A DNA stretch of 64,000 bases from Sclerodactyla briareus. Taxonomy: Eukaryota; Echinodermata; Holothuroidea; Dendrochirotida; Sclerodactylidae. Of this stretch, positions 48,745-59,060 are shown piece by piece. A model generated the notes under the pieces. That model saw nothing but the letters and a program-made list of their open reading frames with translations, searched no databases and had not been told where the DNA came from. The DNA lies in NCBI GenBank assembly GCA_026419785.1, contig JAODTK010001111.1, forward strand, positions 186,001-250,000. The letters run 5' to 3'. Every line of letters starts with the position of its first letter. The first letter of the stretch is position 1. Made by a program: the position numbers and the translations under genes.

Positions 48745-49005
48745 TCTTTTGCCTGAGTGCTATGATGCAACCGTTCCTGATCGGAGAGAGTGTAACCTCT
48801 TCCGATTTCAGCAGATTGGCGACGTCCCTCTTCTCCTGAATGAACACCTCCCCTTTAATGTAATGGTCGGATAGTTCTTGGTTGATGACACCCAAGACAA
48901 TCCTTGATGAACCTAATGGTGAGGTTCGTGTCGGTCAGTTTCTTGCTCCTGCGTATGAGAGTGTGAACTCATACCGCTTCTTCTGGGCCATATCGATGCT
49001 TTTCT
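48745..49005 (-). pseudogene. Unidentified broken coding-like stretch
   Basis: Three minus-strand frames join into one plausible protein: MAQKKRYEFTLSYAGA (from about 48,992), then KLTDTNLTIRFIKDCLG, then VLGVINQELSDHYIKGEVF, IQEKRDVANLLKSEEVTLS and PIRNGCIIALRQKN ending near 48,745. Composition (charged residues, well-spaced Leu/Ile/Val) is protein-like, and two single-step frame changes would account for the breaks. I do not recognise the family. It may be an exon of a host gene, a gene fragment carried by a repeat, or chance, although the third frame runs without a stop for over 50 codons. Confidence 0.4.
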
Positions 49006-49224
49006 AATACAAAGATTATGAAACATAGTCCGGGGGATGAACAGGAGAATAAGTTCATGTCAACAAGTTCATCCTATGTTTGTGCCTGTTTCGCTGACAT
49101 TTGTTGACCTCTATGTCATCTTCCTGTTACTATATGCAGTGCCAACACACAGCCATCATTCTCAAATTACATGGAGGTTACTCCAATTCAATGAAAATAC
49201 AGACCTCTGTTGCAAGTCACCATT

Positions 49225-49500
49225 CAAAGAATCTGTCCAACAGTTGTTCCCCTATATACCGTTCTACACTGGCTATTATATAGCCAGTGTAAGAATGAGC
49301 TAAACATCTTGTTAGACGTGGCTTTCAGGAATAGGCAAGTGACTACTCGTACTCGTTTACGCAGCTGCGGTGGAATCAGCTTCCTCATATTATAGAAGGT
49401 GGTTATTGGAGAAGGTAGCTTTAGCGCGATTGTTTCGATGTAAGAAAAATGACTTCTGGGGTGATAGGACGGAGGCAAGTTTTACGAGAGACGAGATTTG
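49225..49500. repeat. Dispersed repeat E, copy 1 of 3
   Basis: It shares GCTAAACATCT(T/C)GT, GT(G/A)GCTTTCAGGAAT(A/G)G, CAAGTGAC and GG(C)GGAGGC-type blocks with 57,255-57,500 and, more weakly, 58,835-59,060, all in the same orientation. On the minus strand copies 1 and 2 both read VTC/VTYPFLKAT with Arg-rich sequence before it, hinting at a former coding strand. It contains an 11-bp perfect hairpin ACACTGGCTAT...ATAGCCAGTGT at 49,266-49,290 that the other copies lack. Confidence 0.7.
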
Positions 49501-52500
49501 TTGAAGAGTTGTTTCCAGTGTATTGGTTTAAAAATCATATCTCATAAACCTGATTACATATAAACCCCCGAAGAATTGTATGTTATAACCACGTAGTGAG
49601 GTAACTGGCTCCAAATGTGTGAAATGGAAGTACCATACAAGTACAATGCAAACAAAAGCCTACAAGGAGGCGGGGAGGCTGGATGGTGGTGGGGGGGGGG
49701 GGGGGGCTCGCTATTCACAACTTTCTAAGATTGGCCGCACACAGACAATAGATGTGATTCGGCAATAGAAGTGCAAACATGAAGGGAAAATACCCGAATT
49801 CTTCCATTCCAGTGCCGGGATGTTTTATTCTATTATCGAATGCCGGCCCAAACAATGAAAATGACAAATACCTATGTGCAAAAAGGTACTATCGCCCATA
49901 GATGCATAGTGTTAGTGGTGCATATTTTCACGCGAAGACTTAGATTTCTTCAAGATTTGGATTTTTTTTATTTTCATTATATTTTTTATTCATGTTTATA
50001 GATGGCTATAGCGTTCTAGTATAACGATTTTTTCCGATTACATGAAGTAACGACGTTCGAAATTTGAAACTCAATCATTGAGGGAACATACATTATCGTT
50101 AGTAATTGGTAATAAACATAATCTGGCTTTTTGTCATCACCACGGATTAACCTTTCACACGCAACACTGCAAATAAGCTCGCTCTCTAACATAAACATCC
50201 CTGGCGAAGCCAGCGAATGGGAGCGATAATTTAAAATCAGAAACGCCACAGTGGGTATCCTGTAATTGACGTTTGTCGGGAGAGTTCATCCTTAAATAAA
50301 CCTATTTATCGTCTCACTGCCGCGAATATCTAAACATTTTCAAATGTCACACTTAACAGGATGTGTATCTGCCAGCGTCCGTTAAAGGTTAAAAGCTTTC
50401 GCGAAGATAGGACATTTTTGTTGTTCACTCGGAACTGGCGTCTCTTATTTTATTGATAGATTGCTTAGGTTTTCTATTTGATGTAGGTCATTGAAACATT
50501 TCTTTTCCGTTAAACGTGCTAGAAACTTGTTCAGTTTCCGCATATGTTTCTCGAATAGAAATCCCAACTGCTCAAGTGTCTACTGGATTTGTGGAAAACC
50601 TTTCTCATCGCGTACTTGCTTGTTCAGATAACATGGAACCTGTTTGGAACCAACTCTCATGTTCGTCTTATGGTCTCGTGGCCACTTTGTTTTTTTTTTA
50701 CGAAAGCATTATGTCGCTTCGTATTAGCATTTCATTCATGGCGATGGTTTTTTTTACCAACCTTCAATGTCCCCTCAAGTATGATGTGAGGTAACGCAGC
50801 GTCCACAAAAAATATAGGTACCATGCAAGGTTGCCCGTAGAGTTGCTCTCTGCATGCTCCTAGGGAAGACCCTAATAATCGAGACTCAAGCTGAAGACCA
50901 GATGAAAGCCAGTGCCATCCTGGTTCTGCCTGTCTGCCATATGAAACAAGATCCCACCGAGAGTTATTGTCGCCCACATAAATTGCTCAAATGTGAGTGG
51001 GGAATACAGAATTGGATTCACCAGTCAGCATATGAGTAGTTAGTGTAGGGTATCTGTTCAAGTCGATATCGAGTCCACATTCGGAAATGCTAGCGTTGAG
51101 GCAAATATGGTTATAGCTTTGGAAGTTCATGGTATTTAGCCTGAGTATTGCGATACATTTTCCGATATACGTTAACAGGTCGGCAATATTTTCCAGTGAA
51201 TTGTAGCTTTAGCGAAGATTATCCCTTTTAATCGCATGAGTGAACTTAGTATGCAACTGAGACAGTTTTCCACCATCCTACAATGTTGGGGTTTCGTTCC
51301 TGTCTTCCGTGTCTTCTCCAACCCTACGGTTTACCTAATTACTCCGATCAGTTTTGCTGTCACGAATGATTGATGATTCTCCTGCGCACCCTATCCAAAG
51401 TTTTTCATTAGCGGGATACCGGAGCAACGATTGTATTCAAAAAGGAATCCTAAGAAATGGTTGTTCAGTCGAAGAATGTGAATGTTTTGATGGTGATTAC
51501 ATATATATAATCATATATAACATTGCAATAAAAAACAGTTGAGAGCCAATGTTCACGACTATGAAAGGTGGTTGAAAAAGGCAACATATCTATTGTACTC
51601 TGTATCTGTTGAAGACTGAGCGATAGTTTATTTCTACTACTCTTTTTTCTTGGTAGTAACAATAGAAATTTGAACATATTTCTTTAATCAAAGTAGATAA
51701 TCATATAATTTCATCATTTCATCATATTTCAATAACTAGTGTAAGTCAGAGGAGTCAATTCCATCACTGGAAGTTGAGAATCGAGAGAATCCTCCCCTGT
51801 GACTACTTTAAAAGTATTTGTAAGTAGTGGTTGTAACGTATTGTTAAGTACATTACCGGTTGATGTTATGTCGCACAGCTATGACGCCGATATATTCGAC
51901 ATCTCATAATCAAACGAAGGGGATAGATACCACGTTTACCCTGCACGGGTCATGATCAATGTTGTCTAGTTTAACCAACTGATGCTTGCAAAGTACCGGT
52001 TGGCATAAGTTTTTTATTCAGTTTGATGGGTCTCGCGGGAAGGAAAGAAGGGGAGTCAACTGAAACGGGATACATACGGTAATCATTCGGAGAGGAGAGA
52101 CTGTTATTCCTATTAGTAATAATGTTTAACTAGATATCGTGTAATCCTGCGCATGCAGTGTCTCCAACGAGTTGCGCAGCCATCAATGCCCTCTATATAT
52201 TTAGCTTTATTACGTCATTGGGAATAGAAAGAAATAATTTAATGACTTTTAACCGTGCCATTCACTGATCGGAATAACAACTACGGTAATGCTGCGGTTC
52301 ATATATTAACACGTTAATTGTTTTCTTTAGCATTATCATTTTCACAAAGTTCCTTCTAGAATTTCCAAGTTCCATGCGTTAGTTTTGCCCATAAATGTTC
52401 TTCGGAACGATCTGTGACGTCTGACATTTTAAAAAACGAGTTAGCTAATAATGACTTCATTAAAAAAATGAACTTATTAGCAATCCCAAATTTATTTTTT

Positions 52501-53484
52501 AATTTTATTGCCGATGATGTGCCACAATGTGACCGTTTGGAAACTTTCAGAAACTATTCGTCATTCTAGAATCCTGTCACCCTACAATTCCGACAAACAT
52601 TTCCTAGTTTGTTGGCAAATAAAATATGTACATATTGGGGAAACGGTCTAATAAATAATGGGTTTTGAAGACATGATATGAACCATTATATAGTCACTGA
52701 TTACGTCGACTGGTATCGACTGTTTCCAACAGTCGTTTTTGTATCAGGTTTATGTTTTTAATTTTTTCTTTTTTCCCCCTTGTTATCCAAGTGTCAACGA
52801 CGTATGATTATTCCAAGCAATGAGCCGTTCCTGACAAGGACTGGTAAGAACGGAGAAGCCTGGGCAGGTACCGAATTTTTATCACCAACTTCGTAATCAC
52901 CGGCAACCCGACGAAATGTTTCACGAAACCATTGAACCGAACAGATTGTTAAACAGTATGGGACTAGATTTGAGCCCGGGATATCTTGCATACAAGATTC
53001 CATATTTAGTTTCTGTTTTTTCTCTGAGAACATGGGAGAAATTATTTTGTGACTGAAATGGTCGATTTGGGGATGCATAGTAAGCAGCAAATGAATGCTT
53101 GCCACGTAAGCTCCTGCTGGGCGTCAACATGCGCTGGGGGAACACGAGTAGTGTGAACAAATGGGGTCCAGTTGTTCTGTACATCAGTGGTACCGCTTCC
53201 TACAGTCAAGCAACACAAATATTATGCCTACCATACTTAAATTTCTTTTATTTATTTATTTTTATTTCGCGTGAAACTCTCCAATTTCCGAATCTGGATT
53301 TGTGAATAATCCAGCCAGTGTAAAACTGTCGAATTTCCCATCTGTTCGATATTTGGGCTTCCACTGACTTTACAATCAAGTGATGGCTACTGTTTGGGAA
53401 AGAGATTGACATCACTAGGTAAGTAGCTTAGCTTCCTATCCAGAGACGTTTAATTTCAATTATGACCCCATAAAGGTACTACTG
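49501..53484. other. Long unassigned span
   Basis: About 4 kb with a G run (49,690-49,706), several T runs and no frame over 103 codons. The sequence GATTTGAGCCCGGG near 52,970 is B-box-like but lacks a paired A-box. No gene is recognised. Confidence 0.45.
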
Positions 53485-53545
53485 TGTTAGTTTATGAACT
53501 GTCATGATCAGTTTTGATTAAAATGTGCTTGTGTGTTGACCTAGA
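53485..53545. repeat. Short dispersed repeat F, copy 1
   Basis: GTTTATGAACTGTCATGATC followed by GTTTTGATTAAAA and TGTGTTGACC. It matches 63,347-63,410 in the same orientation. Unknown family. Confidence 0.6.
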
Positions 53546-55185
53546 GGATATAGTTACACCTCAGTGCGCCTTCATTATGTTTGTTTATTACAGTAACCAT
53601 AATACAACATATTAACCAAGAAGCAAATGTATGCAGCCCCTGATACCAAGCGGACGATATCGAAACAAACATTTGCCAGTTCCCTGAAGTTGCTTACCGA
53701 AAGAGGATAGGTAATGGAGCGAAGCGTCTGCTTCTTTAGAGGCGACAGTGTATAGAACGTGGGCTTGGTGGCGCTGATTCTCCTTGTGTACGGTTTACCG
53801 GTTGCCTGTGCCTTGTCATAGTGGAGCGTAGTGTCGGCCTGCAGCTTCATAGACACCTGTGACTGGACCCCACCTGGTACTTTCGCGTATTTAGGATATA
53901 TTTGTGTCAATAGTTTATAACGCCGGGCGGGAAGTGCTTAGTGATCAGAATGAGTTCCCCCTACGTTCCACCCGATACACTTACTGGATGGAGAGGGCAG
54001 TCACTTTCCTTGTCTCTTCCTAATCTTGGTGGCTTTCGGTCTTCGACGTAAGATCTTGGAAGCCAGCTGCTTCTAGGGCCTTGTTGTAGGTGGTCACTGC
54101 GTTAGAAGAGGGGCTTTGTCGGAGGGGAGGAGTGCAGAAGGAGACCGCAGAGACCCTTGGATGTTGTTGAATATCGAAGAGGACAGTCAGTTGATACAAG
54201 TTGGTCGGTCGTTGATCATGCGAGATGGCTTGTGTGTACTTGCGTAGTTCCAAAGTCAGTGTGTAGGCCTACTTTAACGGCGTGGTCTTTTTTCTGAAAT
54301 ACCTTGATGAGGTCTAATTGGCTCCACTACATAAACTGTTTCTCAAGACAGCCGTATCATCTCCGAGGTACATAATGTACCCCTCGTCGGAGTGTTGCGG
54401 CAGTTGTTGCAGCATTGGTTGCGGCCACGGGTGCTTCTTCACTGACATACAGTGGTTTCCTCATATGAATGGATATTTATTATCGGGGGAAAGGTGGTGT
54501 CAGACACTTAACCATATGTGACCCGATGCGCAGGCCTATACAAAAATGTGGAACGTCCTGTCTGCACCAAGTATGAGGCCAGCAGTTCATTAATATAAAC
54601 AGCTCCAACATTCGAATTGTGGTAGTTGTAACTTTCAGATATTCGTTCCGGAAACCCTGATAGAAGGAACACCTGTCTACATAGCGGTCAGGAGTTCCCT
54701 CTTTCTTTCCACATTTCAGGCAGGTTGATGTTCCTTACTCGACCCATGGTTTTCCGGTGTTTCTGAAGAAATGTCCTGTAACACCAGATTCAATTGAGTT
54801 TTGGCAAGACAAAGGCGTTTTCTGCTCAGGTGAGCTGATTCCCACCTTACATTATTCCTTCGTTCTTACACAGTCCTCTTTGCTCAGCCATGAAGACCCT
54901 CCATTGTTTCATGGACCATTCCTTGAGCTCTCCCGCACAACTAGCATATGGGACAGGAAAGAAAGAGCTCTAATCCAGCTTTGGCCAATTTATCAACTTC
55001 GTCATTACCATAGACACCTATACGACCAGATATCCAGGCAACAAGGCGGCGCGATTTGAAGTTCCTAAATTATTGAAGTTTGTCCTACATAGCAACACAG
55101 ATTCAGAATGTGCCAATATTGCTATCATCGCCTTAATAGCTGCCTGACAATCAACCTAGTAACACAGCATGTTAGGTTTATTTAT
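53546..55185. other. Unassigned span with two mid-size minus-strand frames
   Basis: Frames of 111 codons (53,575-53,910) and 77 codons (54,020-54,253) lie close together on the minus strand. The second has a polar Ser/Thr/Gln composition and the first ends in a hydrophobic Cys/Tyr-rich stretch. I recognise no domain. They could be exons of an unknown gene, but there is no conserved motif to support it. Confidence 0.35.
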
Positions 55186-55189
55186 ACTT

Positions 55190-55910
55190 ACAGTATTCTA
55201 TATATAGAGTGCATATTTATGAATGAAGAGGGTTGCCTATATGCGCCTATGCAAAGCCTCAAAAGCGCTTTACGGAAAAGAAGGTATCGGAGTGAGGTCG
55301 GTGCTGGCGCTTCTCGAAGGTCTCAGTACGGAGGCATTCAAACAGAGAGACCTATTCAGGAAAACTCTCTTTCACCATAGGTGCTGTCGTTTGTCTTTTT
55401 CTTTTTAGTGTATAGATGTGTACGAGACAGGACAGTATGGTTGGGTGAGATCAGAAAGGTATTCAGGAGCGATGCCTTTGGATATCTTATACATGGTGAG
55501 AAGAATCTTGAATGAAATGCGAGCATTGACAGGAAGCCAATGAAGCCAGTGAATATCCTGGCAGCTGCATTTTGGGTTTTGTAACTTATGCAGTTCCGTG
55601 AGTGAAATGCTTGAAGTAAACTATTGCAGGTGTCTAGCCGAGAAGATACGATCGCATGGGCCAATTTCTCTGCTGTAAACAGCTCGTCGAGTATTTCCAT
55701 TTCTTCCGATCTAACGGATGCCGTACCAGCCAGATTGGCACAACTTACGAACATGTGATTCAAGGTTGAGCTTACTGTCCAAGACAGCTCCAAGAATTTC
55801 CGTGGCATTGAATAGATAAGTCACCGAGTAGAAGATATGATAATGTAGTGTTTTTAATGGAATGAATGCACATACCAGTAGTTTTCTAGGTCGAACTACC
55901 ACTTTCACTT
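55190..55910 (-). pseudogene. L2-like LINE ORF2 C-terminal end, decayed
   Basis: On the minus strand: ILGAVLDSKLNLESHVRKLCQSGWYGIR (about 55,715-55,800), then in another frame LAHAIVSSRLDTCNSLL (about 55,610-55,665), YKTQNAAARIFTG (about 55,545-55,585), PVNARI-like, APEYL-type and LTQPYCPVS pieces (about 55,425-55,455), and a YGER-F-like block with APRLWN decayed near 55,370. This order (LG-x-x-LD ... SRLDYCN-x-LL ... QNAAARL) is the conserved C-terminal half of L2/CR1-group LINE reverse transcriptases. The 3' end with TATAAATAAACC-like sequence is near 55,185. It is 5'-truncated with several frame changes and a copy of repeat D lies just upstream of it. Confidence 0.8.
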
Positions 55911-55931
55911 AACGATTACGCACAAGCTGAA

Positions 55932-56285
55932 CAACGTGGACTGATCTTATCCAAACATTTCCGTCACCGCGAGTGGTCTTCATTAGGTCCTTACATGCGT
56001 CCCATAATCTTTAATTTCGCTCAGCTTTGTATTACTTTTATCCCCGTAATCTAACTGCATTTGGGTCCGATCCGTCTGTTCTCGCGTCGGCGTTAGTTGT
56101 TGTCACGATTGTGGCATTGGCTGCGGGCGTCGTAGGAATCAGTGCTCAGTCAGAACCTCAACAAGATTAGAAGGTTTTAAGCTATCTATTTCTTAAGCTC
56201 CGTGAAGTCAAACAATTACACCCGACGTTGTCCTATGACTTGCCTGTTGACTATCACGATCTCTTTAAAGACCTAATCATGATGC
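55932..56285. repeat. Dispersed repeat D, copy 2 of 2
   Basis: Partner of 46,238-46,640, about 9.7 kb away in the same orientation. It abuts the 5'-truncation point of the L2-like LINE fragment on the minus strand, so it could be an upstream part of the same or another element. The minus strand keeps RLWDACKDLMKTTRGDG before the frame breaks. Confidence 0.7.
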
Positions 56286-56289
56286 CTGT

Positions 56290-56730
56290 TACAATGTTCC
56301 TCTTAGAATCATTCCGCTGAAACCAGTAACAAGTGGACAATTACAATGAATGTGAACATTTCTTCAAACGAAGTCATTCGTCTATTAGGTAGCCTATCGC
56401 CGTGCCTCATCTACTGAAGGCTTCCGTGTCCTGACGTACACTTATCACAGTCACACACTTGTCAAATGGCGTATCGAAAAAAAAGTGTGGCATGGAGTGG
56501 CAATAAACAAATCAGAATGACCGTTGCTAATACTTAGAGTTACTCATGGTAAGTTATGATAAGTTAGGTAAAATAACCAACCAACATCCATTTAAAGGCG
56601 ATTTGGTTTATGACATTGATTAGAGGCAAATATCTAATGAGGTGTGTCGTCGATATAATCACATAAACCCATGTGAACCGATTTGCTAGACATCATACCA
56701 AATTTTGTCTACCAATCTACAAAACATAAA
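56290..56730. other. Unassigned span
   Basis: AT-rich, with no frame over 60 codons and no repeat recognised. Confidence 0.4.
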
Positions 56731-56739
56731 CTAGGGCAA

Positions 56740-57079
56740 AAAAAAAGGGAAAACGTCGGCGTGGAACCGAGCACGAGATCGAACCTATTCCAGGCCCGGC
56801 AGGAATGCAGAAGTGAAAACTGCACGATATTGTTAGTGGCGAATCCTCACCAATCTGCACACCGAAATAAGCCTTTGTGGTGGTACCTTCTTTGTGGGTG
56901 GGTTGGGAATCACACGCAAATGGCAACTTGAAAACTGCCTGTTCGTCGATGCTCTTAATTCCTTGGGCTGAAAAGGCAAAATGCACCATTTTCGGAGTAT
57001 TTGGTATGACCCGACTGGGATTCGAACCCCGATTTCCCGCTTGGAAGGCAGAAGCTTCGACATAATGGTATGTCACCAT
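56740..57079 (-). repeat. tRNA-derived SINE with near-consensus B-box
   Basis: Reading leftward from 57,079 on the minus strand: an A-box-like TACCATTATGTCGAAGC (57,054-57,070), an anticodon-region CTTCCAAGCGGGAAATCG, and a strong B-box GGGGTTCGAATCCC (core 57,018-57,028). A body of about 250 bases follows, down to a run of A residues (plus strand) near 56,740. The head resembles tRNAs with the TAGTGGTTA type of A-box. A CATT microsatellite abuts the 5' side. Near 56,779 the plus strand has a second B-box-like GATCGAACC, unpaired. Frames of 76-120 codons across this element are shadows. Confidence 0.7.
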
Positions 57080-57101
57080 TCATTCATTCATTCATTCATT
57101 C
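57077..57101. repeat. (CATT)n microsatellite
   Basis: Six tetranucleotide units directly at the head of the SINE to the left. Confidence 0.9.
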
Positions 57102-57254
57102 AACGAGGTGTCGTTCCTATATTCGTCATTCATGCATGTTCCTTCTCTTTCCTCTGAACACGTATCATTACTTGAATGTGATTGTCAGCAGTGTCAAAAC
57201 AAAACATAGCTACGCTCAGTCTTAATTGCAAGTCAATTTCAGTTCTGTCAAACA

Positions 57255-57500
57255 GTTCTTCCCATGCTATCAATCTAGGGGGAGGAAGAAGCTAAACATC
57301 TCGTAAAAGTAGCTTTCAGGAATGGATAAGTGACCTTCTCACGTGTTTCCTCACTGCCGTGAGATAGCCCCTCATACGAAGGGTAGTCATAGCAACGGCG
57401 GTTCCCTGCGATCCCCCCTCTCGTCTTGAGTGGCAGGGCGGAGGCGCTGAATGGGAAGTTCGACGAGATTAGTTGAAATGCGTTATCTCTAACCAAATCA
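57255..57500. repeat. Dispersed repeat E, copy 2 of 3
   Basis: CGCTATCAATCTA-type and GCTAAACATCTCGTAAAAGT sequence, GTAGCTTTCAGGAATGG, AAGTGACC, and GGCGGAGGCGCTGAATGGGA. The minus strand has a 77-codon frame with TREKVTYPFLKATFTRCLAS, sharing PFLKAT-like sequence with copy 1. Copy 3 follows about 1.6 kb to the right. Confidence 0.7.
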
Positions 57501-58205
57501 CTCCTCATCAGTTGTATGACTCCTCATCTAGTGTATGAGTAATTATCTCATCTCAGAAATGCGCCTACATGTCTAGTTCTGATCGATTGTTGTAATCATG
57601 TAGCGGGGTACCCTTTCTGAATGTAACGCGTCTCGTCCAAATGATCATGTTTGAATCGAAGCGTGGTTGAAGTATAACTAAAACATATATACCTACAATG
57701 TGGTTGAGGGGCTGGTTAATGGAGGAGTTGATTATGGAAATCAATTCGTTGTACTGTTTGTCATCCTGTTGAATCTATGATTTGTATCACCGAATTTGAT
57801 TCTTTTCTATTTGCTTATTATTTTTTTTAATTTACTAAAATTTGAATGTATATTAACTTTTCAATTTTAACTATTCATCCTTCAAATATATGGAAAATAA
57901 CGGAGTAACATTCGAATTAACTGAAGTCCCCAGATCCATAACTTTCCAGTGAAATTAATTGGAACTCAGTGAAATCTCAATTGGCGCGAATTTTCGCTTT
58001 GTAACAAAAATCATTTGAAAACACCTTAAAAATGTCGACATTCTACTGGACATTAACGTTTTTACCCCATAAAATTCACATTTTTTTTAATTTTGGGTTT
58101 TTTTTAAATAAGAATTTTTAATTATTTTGGAAATTTAATTATTTTTATTCATTTTCAATCGAGATATCTGCGAATCACAAATGAAGAGCTAACAGAAGGG
58201 CATAT
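57501..58205. other. AT-rich span
   Basis: Strongly AT-rich from about 57,780 to 58,160 with T and A runs (TTTTTTTTAATTT, AAATTTAATTATT). No gene is present. Confidence 0.5.
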
Positions 58206-58211
58206 TTTTGA

Positions 58212-58380
58212 GTGGGTAGCCAAGCTGGGAACATCGACTCACCACAGGGAGAACAGGGCCCGAATCCCGGTGAAATAGTTTCTACTTGAAGCAGGAACAA
58301 AACGGGGGTTGGCACACACGTTGTCGTATGCGTGAGTGATTACCCCATTTCCACATCAGGATACCGCTATAAAGGCATTG
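58212..58380 (+). repeat. tRNA-derived SINE (plus strand)
   Basis: A-box-like TAGCCAAGCTGGGA (58,217-58,230) and B-box-like GGGCCCGAATCCC (58,256-58,268) at tRNA spacing, followed by a body with GTTGGCACACACGTTGTCG. This differs from the other SINE heads in the window. The 3' end is uncertain, near 58,380. Confidence 0.6.
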
Positions 58381-58834
58381 CCTCATTTTCCGTGTACTTG
58401 TGATGAATTCGAAGCTAATAGAAAAAGGTGGACTATCCAGGTCTTTTCCCTTGCCGGGCATTGAATTGTTCGTTTTTGTTCTGCCTCCTCAAGGTTATCA
58501 TCCATGAGAACATATATTGAACACCATAATTTTCTCCGGGAACCAACTGAAATGATGCATATGATTGAGGCGATGGAATTGATAGGAATTTTATTCAATC
58601 ATTCTTCAATGATATCAACCTTGTAACGAGACAAGATCAAGCTCCGAAACTTTCGTATCTAGGTAGAATGACAAACAACTGAACTCCAGAAGAGAGCCAT
58701 ATTAATTTCAATGTTCAGCTTCAATGTCACTTCATCCAGTGTCGCAATAAAACGAATCTCCTGGGAGTTACAAGGAGGTCACTTTTAAGATGTACACCGT
58801 AATTGAAAGTATATTTTAAATATGTCAAACAATC

Positions 58835-59060
58835 CTTCATTCGCTATCAATCTTAGGGGAACGAGGATCTGAAGCACTTGTGCGAAAGTGTCTTCCAAGA
58901 AAGGACGATTGACGATCTCCATTTGTTATTTTATGCTGTCGAGATTCAGGGGGCCTCGCGTAATGGATGTCCTCTGGGATGATAGCGCGGACGCGTTACC
59001 CGGGTGGATATTCGGAGCAGTCTATGGACTACGTCGTCCAGTCCGAGAAGCAAAAGCACA
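58835..59060. repeat. Dispersed repeat E, copy 3 of 3 (most diverged)
   Basis: CGCTATCAATCTTAGGGGAACGAGG, CTGAAGCACTTGTGCG, GTGTCTTCCAAGAAAGGA and GATAGCGCGGACGCG correspond to blocks in copies 1 and 2. It shares the opening CTATCAATCT(T)AGGGG with copy 2 and has lost much of the middle similarity. Confidence 0.55.

Noticed and set aside
56770..56800. Plus-strand B-box-like GAGATCGAACCTATTCC inside the 57-kb SINE region
   Set aside because: No A-box upstream in tRNA spacing. The minus-strand SINE explains the region better.
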